Of a DNA stretch of 64,000 nucleotides, positions 53,701 through 64,000 are shown one piece after another. The position numbers and the translations under genes were made by a program. Numbering within the stretch: position 1 is the first letter of the stretch; every line of letters begins with the position of its first letter. The notes below the pieces were generated by a model, which searched no databases, had not been told where the DNA came from, and saw only the letters and a list, made by a program, of their open reading frames with translations. The stretch lies in contig NC_045429.1 in the NCBI RefSeq assembly GCF_902635505.1, positions 133,048,804-133,112,803 on the forward strand, given 5' to 3'. Origin of the DNA: Sarcophilus harrisii (Eukaryota > Chordata > Mammalia > Dasyuromorphia > Dasyuridae).

Positions 53701-54599
53701 GAATATTCACTGCTTTTCAGCTCATATGAATCTTGCCAGTTGAAGCTGATCTAATTTTTGTAAGAGGGTTTTAATTTTCTGTCCACCTGAATTATACTAC
53801 ACACTTAGATTAGAATCAAAGCCCCAAATCTCCTTGGTATAATTGGTTTATGACTATGGAAAATGGGTTTATGATTCTGACTCAGCTGGATATGAAAGAT
53901 GCGATGTTGGGGAAAAGGGAACAGTTTGAAACAAATTATTATCATCCTTAATAATGAAGATAGCTGATAGATGGATAATCAGGTCGCTTTTTTTTTTTTT
54001 TGTGAAGATCATTATCCTTTTTCTATGTAGTTTAAAAAAATCTAGGACGATTTGCCTAAGTTAGAAGGCTTGTTTAGATTAAAAAAATAGACCCAGTTAA
54101 GCCAATAATACTTTTTCTATGTTTCTTTCCCTCTTATTCTGTCCACTTTAAGTCATTTGAAAGAGTAACCCAAAGGGGAAAGGATAAATTTTTTAAATTA
54201 GAAGACTGGAAATATAAAACAATAGGGGAAAAAAAGAAAAAGTGGGGTTCTCTAATATATAGTATAGCTCTTATTGAGGTGATGGAGAAATCTTAGCCTT
54301 GATGTTATCTCTTGTAAATAGTGAAGCTGAAGACAAGCCAATTAAATTATACTTTAATAATTCACTGAATTCATGATCTTATAGTTTACTCCCTCCAGTG
54401 GTGAAGATTGCTTACCCATTTACTTTTTCTCGCCTCATGCAATTCTTATCCATATTTTTCCTACAGTCAAAGAAAAAAAAAATACTATTACTCTTCTCTG
54501 TACTTTGACACAAATATTCGAGAAATAATTTTATGTAATTAACTAAATTTAAACTAATATTTAAGCTTTTGTGTCTTAGAGAGATGTCCTAACATACCC
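53701..54599. other. SERAC1 intron 10 stretch, unassigned
   Basis: Nothing recognised apart from a T run near 53989-54001 and A-rich stretches. Confidence 0.4.
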
Positions 54600-55355
54600 C
54601 ATGACATATTTTTCACCTGAACAAGTGATTTAACCTTGGTCTGCCTCAGTTTTCTCATCTAAAAAATGGAATAATAATGACATCTACTTCCCAGGGTTAT
54701 CATTCGTATAAGATGAGATAATATTTTTTAAGCACTTTACAAATCTTAAATGTTAGCTAGTGTGAGGGATGTAGAAGACCCTTACCCAAAATGATTACTC
54801 AGAGATCACTCAGTAGAAGGCAGAAAAGTTTTTTATTGAAAACCTCAGGAAGATGAGCCGTCCCTTCGTGAGATAAGAAAGAGAAAGCTCGAGGTAAGAG
54901 GGCTAAAGAAGTAGTAAAGATACATAGCTTTTATACAAGAAATTACATCACAAGTAAGAGAGCATTGAGAAGGGGAGAGGGAGGCATCTAATTGGTTGTT
55001 GCTATTTGGGGAGGTTGGAATGGAAGGTTTCTGTTTCCCTGAAATCTCCTAATTTCAAGGAAACAGAAAGTCAGGCCTTCAGGCTTAATTAAGCAGATAG
55101 TGGTCCAGCTAATAGACTAAATATCGATAAATGTCAAATACCAATAAATGTCATCAGCTCAGGTTAAATAAATATGTTTCTAGCTGGCCAAGGCTCAAGT
55201 ATATATGAGCCTGCACATATCATACAGGTCATAGGGGAAACAAATAATAAAATACAGAAAAATAATTCATACATTCTTGCAAGTTCTTCACCTTATCTAT
55301 TCCCCACACTAGTTATTATTAATATCAATATCATCTCCATCACTATCCCAAGGTA
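54600..55355 (+). repeat. MIR/CORE-SINE split by a solo LTR
   Basis: 'ctgcctcagttttctcatct', 'acttcccagggttatcattc', 'aagcactttacaaatcttaa' and 'atgttagctag' run to 54760. The tail 'ctagttattattaatat' resumes at 55309. The interruption is the LTR at 54761-55308. Confidence 0.78.
54761..55308 (-). mobile_element. Solo LTR (548 bp) inside a CORE-SINE
   Basis: Ends TGTGAGGGA...TCCCCACA, with the 4-bp target duplication CTAG at 54757-54760 and 55309-55312. A minus-strand AATAAA (reverse of 'tttatt' near 54832) gives the orientation. No internal region is present, so this is a solo LTR fossil, of a different family from 46796. Confidence 0.85.
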
Positions 55356-55482
55356 AATTTAGCTGCATTTATTGTAATCCTGAATAAGGAAAAGATGATA
55401 ATATATTAAAATGCATTTTGGATTTAATATGCAAAAACAAAAGTTACTGTGAATTGTGGTGTTCTCTTCTTTTTCATAATAT

Positions 55483-56290
55483 AATGGTTCTTTCTGGGAG
55501 CAGATTTCTTGGGGAGGTTTTTCTGGAGGTAGCCTTAGTTTCGGTTCCAAGTAATAATCACTCCAAATGCAGCTAGGTGTTAAAAGTTCAAATCTTTTAT
55601 TATCTCCGGTTTCTGAATCTTCTTCTTGGGGCCTAGTTAGCTTTCTTAGAGGCCTATCTCTCCTTGGCTCCAAGAGCTCTTGCTGCTAATCTTTTGCCTC
55701 TGCCAGCTTCAGCTTCTCTTCTTCCAAAGGTCTCCAGCCAGCACCAAGGTGGAAGATGGAATGAATTTGATTTGCCTCCGAGAGAGGGCTTCTGTACCTC
55801 CTAGAGTACCTCTGTGTCTGTCCCAGAGTGCTCTCTGGCCCTAAGAGCTTCTTGCTTATATGAGCTCTCTAAAGGTGTGAACACAAGCATTGTTTCTATC
55901 AGTTCCACTTAGTACCTTGTTTCAAGTTCTGGCCCATAACATCTCCTTGTAAGATAGATCAATCATACTGAACCATGCTAAATTAGATAACTGACTTATC
56001 ACTTTGTAAGGATTCTAACAGGGAATTGACTTCCTAGATCCCCTCAGTTCTCTTAAGAACTCAAAATGACCTTCTGATCAATAGCTTAATCTTTTCTCTT
56101 TGGAGGACTTTGAGTCAACCTCTTCAAGGAATTGTGGTGATTAAATAAGTCCCAAGAGACATAATTTTGGGGTAATTTAATCATATTATTAATAAGGCCA
56201 GAATTTTTAATAATAAAATGTCCATTGTTTGGCCATTTTTCTTCAACCAAAGACCCCTCATAGTATTGGGCTCATAGTTCATAGAATGCT
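55483..56290 (-). mobile_element. Endogenous retrovirus LTR, copy B, and possible flanking retroviral sequence (fossil)
   Basis: 55483-55935 aligns by eye with copy A (see 52209). It carries minus-strand AATAAA (reverse of 'tttatt' near 55597) and CT-rich blocks. 55936-56290 may be more of the same element or unrelated. The right edge is uncertain, and the element is broken. Confidence 0.5.
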
Positions 56291-56309
56291 CTTAGAATAG
56301 TAGGTGATC

Positions 56310-57236
56310 ACTACACACCTGTCAGATTGGCTAAGATGACAGGAAAAAATAATGATGATTGTTGGAGGGGATGTGGGAAAACTGGGACATTGATGCATTG
56401 TTGGTGGAGTTGTGAACGAATCCAACCATTTTGGAGAGTAGTTTGGAACTATGCTCAAAAAGTTATCAAACTGTGCATACTCTTTGATCCAGCAGTGTTA
56501 CTACTGGGCTTATATCCCAAAGAGATTATAAAGAAGGGAAAGGGACCTGTATGTGCACGAATGTTTGTGGCAGCCCTTTTTGTAGTGGCTAAAAACTGGA
56601 AACTGAATGGATGTCCATCAGTTGGAGAATGGCTGAATAAATTGTGGTATATGAATATTATGGAATATTACTGTTCTGTAAGAAATGACCAACAGGATGA
56701 TTTCAGAAAGGCCTGGAGAGACTTACACGAACTGATTGAGTGAAATGAGCAGGACCAGGAGATCATTATATACTTCAACAACAATACTATATGATGACCA
56801 GTTCTGATGGACCAGGCCATCCTCAGCAACGAGATCAACCAAATCATTTCCAATGGAGCAGTAATGAACTGAACCAGCTATACCCAGAAAAAGAACTCTG
56901 GGAGATGACTAAAAACCATTACATTGAATTCCCAATCCCTATATTTATGCACACCTGCATTTTTGATTTCCTTCACAAGCTAATTGTACAATATTTCAGA
57001 GTCTGATTCTTTTTGTACAGCAAAATAACGTTTTGGTCATGTATACTTATTGTGTATCTAATTTATATTTTAATATATTTAACATCTACTGGTCATCCTG
57101 CCATCTAGGGGAGGGGGTGGGGGGGTAAGAGGTGAAAAATTGGAACAAGAGGTTTGGCAATTGTTAATGCTGTAAAGTTACCCATTCATATATCCTGTAA
57201 ATAAAAGGCTATTAAAAAATAAAAAATAAAAAAAAA
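56310..57236 (+). repeat. Young 5'-truncated L1 (927 bp) with perfect target duplication
   Basis: It encodes [40 protein letters not shown] and the rest of the ORF2 C-terminus to [18 protein letters not shown] (frame breaks just after), then the 3'UTR and A tail. The 16-bp duplication AGAATAGTAGGTGATC lies at 56294-56309 and 57237-57252. It is nearly identical by eye to 4375-5124. Confidence 0.94.
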
Positions 57237-57252
57237 AGAATAGTAGGTGATC

Positions 57253-57879
57253 CTACTTGGAAGAGTAAGCAATCAACTTTGATTAGTTAATACTTAATGA
57301 GAAAATGAATATTATAATGACCAGGGTGGGCTATATTACAAAGAGGGTCTTGGGTATATGGTGGGAATCACTTAACTCTTGGTCAAAGAGATTTGTTCCT
57401 TTCCATATCACTTGACAAGAGGGTGGATCCACATTTTCCCAAACCTGTCTAAGCAAGCACAACAAACAGGAATGCACTTATTACCCAAACTTAGAATTCT
57501 TTTACTGCCATGGATTAGATCTCAGCTACCTTGAGTGGTATGTCTTTTAGGGGCATTTCCCATACTGATTGATGTCTAGTTGAGACAGTAGAAAAGAGTA
57601 AAAACCTTGCTCCTAATATAGCAGTTAGTCATTAAATAAAGAGAGAGAGATAATTTCTCACAGGATAAACTAAAATGAGATTGCTGTTGAGTCAGTAGCC
57701 TGATTATTTTGGGGTAGGGAAGGTAACTAGATTAGAGTTGTTTGTTATCACCTTTAATCTCTTTCCTTAAAAAAAAGACATTACCTTTTGTTCTGCTTCC
57801 TTTCTGAAAGGTAAAAGTTTTTTAAGGTTTTTTAACCTAGAGAAATGATCTAATAATAATCTATTCTAATTCACTTTTA
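57253..57879. other. SERAC1 intron 10 stretch, unassigned
   Basis: Not classified. It may continue the retroviral block to the left of the L1, but nothing specific supports that. Confidence 0.3.
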
Positions 57880-57888
57880 CTAAAAATA

Positions 57889-58021
57889 GATTTTTTTTTT
57901 GGCTGAGTGACTTGCCCAAGGTCACACAGCTAGGAAGTATTAAGTGTCTGAGCTCAGATTTGAATTCAGGTCCTCCTGATTTTAGGACTGGTGCTCTATC
58001 CACTGTACCACCTCACTGTCC
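57889..58021 (-). repeat. tRNA-derived SINE, antisense, with target duplication
   Basis: 'ggctgagtgacttgcccaag', 'gtcacacagctaggaagtat' and 'ggactggtgctctatccact' run to the head 'ctgtccc'. The flank CTAAAAATA is at 57880-57888 and 58022-58030. Confidence 0.86.
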
Positions 58022-58469
58022 CTAAAAATATATTTTTAATATGCATCCTCAATAGAGTTCAACTGCTTTCACTGGTGGACTTTCTCTAGGGTTTGTTTGG
58101 AGGTTTTTTGTTTTGTTTTTAAATAAATTCTCTTTAATATCCAAATGTAACATTCCTGAATTATCCCTAACTCTTAATATGATGATAGGCTACTTTTCTG
58201 AGCCTACATTTCCTGAATGATTTCATTTCTTCCATTTGTCTGATTCAAGTCATCAGTGGGAATATATCTCAGCTTGTATATGTCTAACAAACTACATGGC
58301 AGATTATATTGAAGTCTAAACTGGAATTCAGAAATATCTGCCTCTAAAATTATAATTGTTCTGTGACTGTGGCAAGTCCATTATTCCCTGGATAACCTAG
58401 GCAATTCCTTGAGATAATACATGGGTGGTTGCAATCTGAATTAATGTAGCTATATCCCACAACTTTTTC

Positions 58470-58835
58470 AGTCCATCCCCTCCCTTTTCTAATTCTTTGC
58501 TACCACAAAAAGAGATAATTAAAAATATTTTTGTATATATAGCTTCTTTTCGTTTTCCTGATCTCTTTGGGGATATAGACCCAGCAGTGCTATTGCTGGA
58601 TCAAAAGAGTATACACAATTTTATAGCTCTTTGATCATACCTCCAAATTGTTCTCTAAAATGGTTGGTTCAGTTCATAACTCCATCAGCAGTGCATTAGT
58701 ATAGCTATTTTCTCACATTACTTCCAGCATGTCATTTTCCTTTTCTGTCATCAGCTAATCAGATAGGTATGAGGTAGTATCTCAAAGTTGTTTTAATTTG
58801 CATTTCTCAAATGAATAGTGACTTAGAGAATTTTT
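58470..58835 (-). repeat. Old L1 fragment, antisense
   Basis: 'ctttgctaccacaaaaagag', 'ggatatagacccagcagtgc' and 'ttttaatttgcatttctcaa' are the reverse of the L1 ORF2 C-terminal part. Confidence 0.72.
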
Positions 58836-58849
58836 TTCACGCCAAGAAG

Positions 58850-60540
58850 CAACAGATGGAACAAAACATGGAACAATTGGTTTAAGATTGGAAGAGAGTA
58901 TGGCAAGACTGTTTATTGATATCTTATTTATTTAATTTATATGCAGAGTACATCATGTAAAATGCCAGGCTAATTGAATCAAAAGCTGGAATTAAGGTTG
59001 CTGAAAGAAATAGCAATAATCTCAGATCTGTAGATACCATTCTGATGGCAGAAAGTGAAGAAGAATAAGAAGTCTTTTGCTGAAGGTGAAAGAAGAGAGC
59101 GTTGGAGCTGGCTTGAAGCTTAACATCATAAAACTAACATCGTAGTAACTGGTTCTATCACTTCCTGGCAAATATAAGAAGAATTACTGTAAGATTTTAT
59201 ATGCTTGGGTCCAAAGATCATTGCTGACAGTGCCTGCGGCTATGTGATTAAGACACTTGCTCCATCATCTTGTGAGAGCTGGACTACAGGAAAGTTGAGC
59301 ACTGCAGAATCAGCTTTTTCAAATTGTAGTGCTGGAGCAAATTTTTGAGAGTCTCTTGGACAGCAAAGAGATCACATCAGTCAATACTTAATTAAATTAG
59401 ACACTTCACTGAAAGGTCATAAACTGAAGCTGAAACTTTACTACTTCATCTACATAATGAGAAAACTGGACTTTTTTTTTCTTTTTTAAAAGCTTTTAAT
59501 TTACAAAGCCATATGCATGGGTAATTTTTCCAACATTCACCCTGGTATAACCTTTTGTTCCAAATTTTCCCCTCCTTACCCCCACCCCCTCCCCTAGCTG
59601 GCAAGTAGTTTAATACATGTTGAAATACATGTTAGATCCAATATATGTATACATATTTATAGTTACCTTGTTGCACAACAAAAATCAGATCAAGAAGGAA
59701 GAAGAAGGAAAAACTGAGAAAGAAAACAAAATGCAAGCAAATAACAACAGAGAGAGTGAAAATGCTGTGTTGTGGTCTACACTCTTGTTCCCATCATTCT
59801 CTCTCTGGGCATAGATGGCTCTATTCATCACTGCACAATTGAAACTGGTTTGAATCATCTCATTGCTGAAGAGAACCACATCCATCAGAATTGATCATCT
59901 GAGTCTTGTTGCTGTGTACAATGATCTCCTGGTTCTGCTCACTTCATTTAATATCAGTTCATGTAAGTCTCTTTTGGCCTCTCTGAAATCATCCTGCTGG
60001 TTGTTTCTTACAGAACAATAGTATTCCATAACATTCATATACCATGATTTATTCAGCCATTCTCCATTTGATGGGCATTCATTCAGTTTCCATTTTCTTG
60101 CCACTACAAACAGGGCTGCTACAAACATTTTTGTATATCCAGATCCCTTTCCCTCCTTTAGGATCTCTTTGGGATATAAGCCCAGGAGAAACACTGCTGG
60201 GGCAAAGGCTATGCACAATTTAATAAGTTTTTGAACATAGTTCCAGACTGCTCTCCAGAATGGTTGTCTCCGTTCACAATTCTACCAACAATGTATCGGT
60301 ATCCCAGTTTTTCCACCTCCCCTCCAACATTTGTCATTATCTTTTCCAAGATAGGACTTTTTGGAAAAAACCTTGATGTTAGGAAAGATGGAAGGTAAAA
60401 GGAAAAGGAGCAGAGGATGAGATGGCTCTATAGGATCATGGAAACAACAGCCTTGGGCTTGGACAGACTTTGAAAGCCAGTGGAGAAGAGAAGACCACGG
60501 TCATGACTGGATGACTGAGCAACAACCACTACCATTTCAG
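58850..60540 (+). repeat. RTE-clade (BovB/RTE-1 type) LINE, ORF C-terminal part, split by an L1
   Basis: The order follows BovB/RTE: LMAESEEE-like codons (59045), LLKVKEESVGAGLKLNI (59079), 'ggttctatcacttcctgg' (59151), 'ttatatgcttgggtccaaag', 'tgagagctggactacaggaa', 'gtgctggagcaaatttttga', 'ctcttggacagcaaagagat', then after the L1 'cagaggatgagatggct' (60411) and 'gactggatgactgagcaac' (60504). It has frame breaks and a missing stretch. Confidence 0.85.
59477..60353 (-). repeat. L1 3' end, antisense, inserted in the RTE element
   Basis: 3'UTR 'gccatatgcatgggtaattt', ORF2 C-terminus in reverse (reading [40 protein letters not shown]), ending 'ccaacatttgtcattatctt'. The flank GGACTTTTT lies at 59468-59476 and 60354-60362. 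Confidence 0.85.
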
Positions 60541-60907
60541 TTCTTGGATTGATAATGGTTTAGTTGGGTGTCATACTATACTTTTAAAAAATTCCTCTCC
60601 ATCCCTCCCCCCCAACTATGAAATATAATCATTTGTAACATTTTGCAAATAAGTTTATATTCTAAACTGCTGTTAGTTTTAGTGACATGTCTGTCTTTTT
60701 TTGGCAAAGAGAGCAAATGTTTTTTCGCTGAGATGATTTCTGTACTCTTTTGCCCTCCTTTCTATTGTGGTCATTTTTTTTTAAACTTTTATAAGAAATG
60801 ATGATAGTCAATATCTTTTGCTTTTTCTTTGTCCCATTTTCATTTTTAGAAGCTTATTTCAACAGATCAGGATAGAACTTTGCACTACTGCCAAGGTAAG
60901 AGCAGTG

Positions 60908-60941
<34 letters not shown>

Positions 60942-61559
60942 TCTTTAGCCATATTTTGGATCTGATATTGATTGTGACTTATGATCTAACTAGTTCATAG
61001 TCTGACTGCAAGCAAATTCTTGAATCAGAAATTGTTTCTACTTAGATATCCAATCATTTCCAAGCTACTTAAAATAGCTTCTTGCAAGATTGTTTGGGTA
61101 CCTTCCTTTCTCTTGTTGAGGAAAATGCTTCATCATATATACATATGAGGCTTCTGGTTCATCTGTAAATTATTTGTCACTTTTTCTTTCCTACTATCAA
61201 ACTGGAATTTTCATTCTCTGTAACAGATATTATCATTTAAGTTTCCACTTATCTTCATCTTTTTGCTTATGCTTAGCACTGTGAGGTAATACGACCAAGC
61301 TTCCTTTGATTTTTGTTGCCTTTGAATACCCAATGAAATTAATTCCCGATTTTACCTCTCCATCATATATAGGTATGGGTCATCTTTTATTCATTGATTC
61401 GTTTTACTGGAAGACTTAAAAATCAGGTTTTAGAAATTCATCTTTTTCATCCTCTTTTCTCTGGAAACCCTTCCTCAAATATGAAAGGGAACAAAAACCA
61501 AACATGAATAATCAAACCAAATTCCCCCATTGACCATATTAAAAATATATATTTATTTC
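60541..61559. other. SERAC1 intron 10 stretch with a long T run
   Basis: Unassigned apart from a run of about 31 T at 60910-60940. A splice-like pair brackets 60850-60895 (see rejected items). Confidence 0.45.
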
Positions 61560-61925
61560 TTCTCTGCAATGAATCTGTCTCTTCTCTGAAGGTTTGTAGT
61601 ATCTTTCATTATGAGTTCACTGGAATCAGAATAATTGTGCTGATCATTTCTAAATTTTTTAAAGTTGTTTACTTTTCAATATTGTTGTTATTTATACCTA
61701 TTATTTTCCTAATTCTCCTTACTTTACTCTGTATCAATTCATGTAAGTTTTTCCAGGTTTCTCTGAAACCATCCCCTTAGTCATTTCTTATAGTACTGTT
61801 ATATGCCATCAAATTCATATTATAACTTGCTCAACTATTCATTCCTCAAATGATGGGCATCCTTTAACTTTCCATTTATTTACCGCTCCAAAAAGAGATA
61901 AAAAGATCTTTGTATATCTTTAAAT
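61560..61925 (-). repeat. Old L1 fragment, antisense
   Basis: 'tcatgtaagtttttccaggt', 'cattcctcaaatgatgggca' and 'accgctccaaaaagagataa' are the reverse of the L1 ORF2 C-terminal region, strongly diverged. Confidence 0.65.
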
Positions 61926-63210
61926 CCTTTATTGAAGGTTTGTTTTGCTAAGGGTTAATTCCTCTCTTATTACCCCATATCCCTGCTTTCTTTTTCTACT
62001 TTTTTCCTCTTGAGTGAATTGTGTTTTTATACCGAATTTTGCATATGTACATGTAAGTGGGTTTTCTGCCATCCTTTCACTAGTTCAGATGAGAGTGATA
62101 TTCAAGTAACATTTGCTTTCCCTCCCCTTTTTTTCTGTAGACTTCCACTTGTGTGCTCTGATTACATGAAATCATTATTTCCGTCCTTCCTTTTCATTTT
62201 CAAACTTCCCTACTGGAGGGGTTGAACTTGACTTTTGTGTATTTCATTAATTCTTAAATGATTTCTCTGTGTTTTTTTTTTTCCTAAGTCAGTTATTTTT
62301 GCTATGAGATGTCTTTTCTTTTGGTTTTTAAATCTTTTGATTTTATTTTAATTTTTTTTTTTTTTGTCTAATAGAATCATTTTTTACTTTATTTCATCTT
62401 TTCATATGGAAGCTTGTCTTGTTTTCTTTTATAAGTTGCTGTGGCCAAAGATTTTGTTACTTAATGATAGCTTATATTGGGCCCTTCCTTACTTAGCTAG
62501 ACTTGTCCTTGGATAAGGTGTAGTCTTGTGATGAAAGTCTTTTCTGCTTCTATCAAAAGTTTGCACTCTTGTAATCTGGAAGAGCCAGGTCATCTTCACA
62601 TCTTGATGAGGTAGTAAACTAGTTCTTTTACTGTGGAATCTCTGAAGGTAACTGACATTAAATTACCAAGTATTATAACTTAATATGAGTATTAGCATAT
62701 CCAGTGTACTTAGATAAAATTTCGGGCTGCTCTAGTGGATTGAATAGTATATAATATGGATAATTCATACTTAAAGTTTTATGAAGACAAATTTTATAAT
62801 CTAGCTAGGTAATCAATAAGTCAATATTCATTAAAATAGTTGGTAAACATTATTATGGGAATAATGAGCCACCTGAGAAAGACACAAGACAGTCCCTTCC
62901 TCAAAGGAATACATAATTTAATGGATTACATTATCCAAAGGACTTTTCATTAAAGTTTTTTACTATAGCAATTTTCCATTGTCAGCATGTAATTTTAGCA
63001 ATAATTATCTAGAATAAACATCTGGAAATCTTTCCATTTGCAGATGGAGACTATGCTATAAAATGTAAGTTATCAAAATAAAAATAGCTCGACAGTAGCA
63101 AAGTAAACAAACTTTGTTTTAGGTAAAAATTGGTTCTGTTGCTTTTCAGAGATTCATTTTTTTTTTGTTTTATATATTACAAATTATAGAACAATATTTT
63201 CATTGTTTCT
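61926..63210. other. SERAC1 intron 10 stretch
   Basis: CT-rich sequence at 61930-62400 may be more decayed LINE (compare 13440-13700). The rest is AT-rich and unassigned. It contains the exon candidate at 63044-63064. Confidence 0.4.
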
Positions 63211-63214
63211 ATTT

Positions 63215-63400
63215 TTTAAAAAAGTTTTTTATTTTCAAAATATATGGAAAGGTAGTTTTCAACATTCAGCCTTGTAAAACCTTGTATTCCAAATTTTTTC
63301 TCCTTCCTCTAGAGAGCAAGTAATCCAGTATATGTTAAACATGTGCAATTCTCTATATATTTTCACAATTATGCTACACAGTTTCTATTCTTTTATAGCA
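63215..63400 (-). repeat. L1 3'UTR fragment, antisense
   Basis: 'aaagttttttattttcaaaa', 'tagttttcaacattcagcct' and 'agagagcaagtaatccagta' match the L1 3'UTR in reverse. Confidence 0.72.
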
Positions 63401-64000
63401 TGTGCATACTTTTTTCTTTTAAAAAATTTTATTGTTTTTCACATTTGTATAGGTCTAGTCTTCCTATTTTTAGCTAGATAATGTTAGAAGAAAATAAAAT
63501 TTTTTTTATAACTTTGATATAATCTGTAACTTTTACCTAAAAAATTATTGAACCAATAGCTGTTGTTTTCATAAGCAGAATCTATTTAAATTTGACTAAG
63601 CAATATAATGTTCCCACAGTTCAAAGATATTAAATTAGTGCTTAACTGATTATAATGACTGTGTTTAACTATAAAATAATATGCATATTCTGGAATAAAT
63701 CAAATTTTTTGATTTGTTTTGACTAGACTAAAATTTTAATTTGTGATCATATCAATGTATGGTTATTCCCTCTATTGCTGCAGATAGCAGCACTTCCATA
63801 CCGTCTCAATTTGTGTGATGCTTATCTGTATTCTTTCTTAGATTTTCTTAGTTGTTGAGAGTTTTTTTAAGGTCTTTTAAATTTTTCCAGATTTATGCTT
63901 GCTGTTACATAGTTACTGTGATTTATAAGCAAGTAATCATACTTTTTTGATTCAGCTTTTTCAAAAACTAAACTAAGTGATGGATGGGAGAATATTATTT
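63401..64000. other. SERAC1 intron 10, right edge
   Basis: AT-rich with no recognised repeat. The next SERAC1 exon is not visible here. Confidence 0.45.

Noticed and set aside
58850-59470. Possible new processed pseudogene
   Set aside because: Motif order matches RTE/BovB LINE ORF sequence rather than a host mRNA.
60850-60895. 46-nt exon-like segment with acceptor CATTTTTAG and donor GTAAGA
   Set aside because: The length is not a multiple of three and would break the SERAC1 frame after exon 10. It does not resemble the expected next exon, so it is treated as a chance splice-site pair.

Overview
This window is mammalian and most likely from an Australidelphian marsupial. Spliced vertebrate genes with long introns sit in a dense field of interspersed repeats. 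These include tRNA-derived SINEs of the marsupial WSINE/Mar type (start 'gcagctaggtgg', internal 'gacctgagttcaaat'), L1 elements with a marsupial-type 3' end, many old L2 and MIR/CORE-SINE copies, and an RTE/BovB-type LINE. I cannot name the species.

Two host genes are present, head to head on either side of one CpG-rich promoter at about 8.45-9.25 kb. On the minus strand is GTF2H5 (TTDA/p8, the smallest TFIIH subunit). Its start-codon exon is at 7702-7736 and its last coding exon at 1247-1427; spliced, they give exactly 71 codons plus stop. On the plus strand is SERAC1. Its start codon is at 15321, and nine coding exons run to 50795 (about 339 residues, roughly the N-terminal half). The remaining exons, including the lipase catalytic domain, lie beyond the right edge. 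Every coding junction has an AG acceptor and a GT donor and keeps phase, so both genes look functional. The two are neighbours in this arrangement in human too, so this is conserved synteny, not a new system.

Layout: 1-8.6 kb is the GTF2H5 3' region and intron. 8.45-9.25 kb is the shared CpG island. 9.3-9.67 kb is a polypyrimidine tract. From there to the end lie SERAC1 introns and exons. The introns are mostly repeats and record a clear order of insertions: several 5'-truncated L1s keep 10-17 bp target-site duplications; an L2 at 35.9-39.8 kb is split by four later insertions, one holding a further L1; a hAT-type element holds a SINE; a CORE-SINE is split by a solo LTR; and an RTE LINE is split by an L1. 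Also present are a full-length 7SL RNA pseudogene, a tandem duplication in an intron, two solo LTRs with matching 4-bp target duplications, and a 30-base G run.

I found no undescribed biological system. The items most worth checking are the tandem NAGNAG acceptor of SERAC1 exon 4, a 21-nt in-frame exon candidate at 63044-63064, the intronic tandem duplication and the nested repeats. Family names rest on recalled consensus sequences; no search was run.
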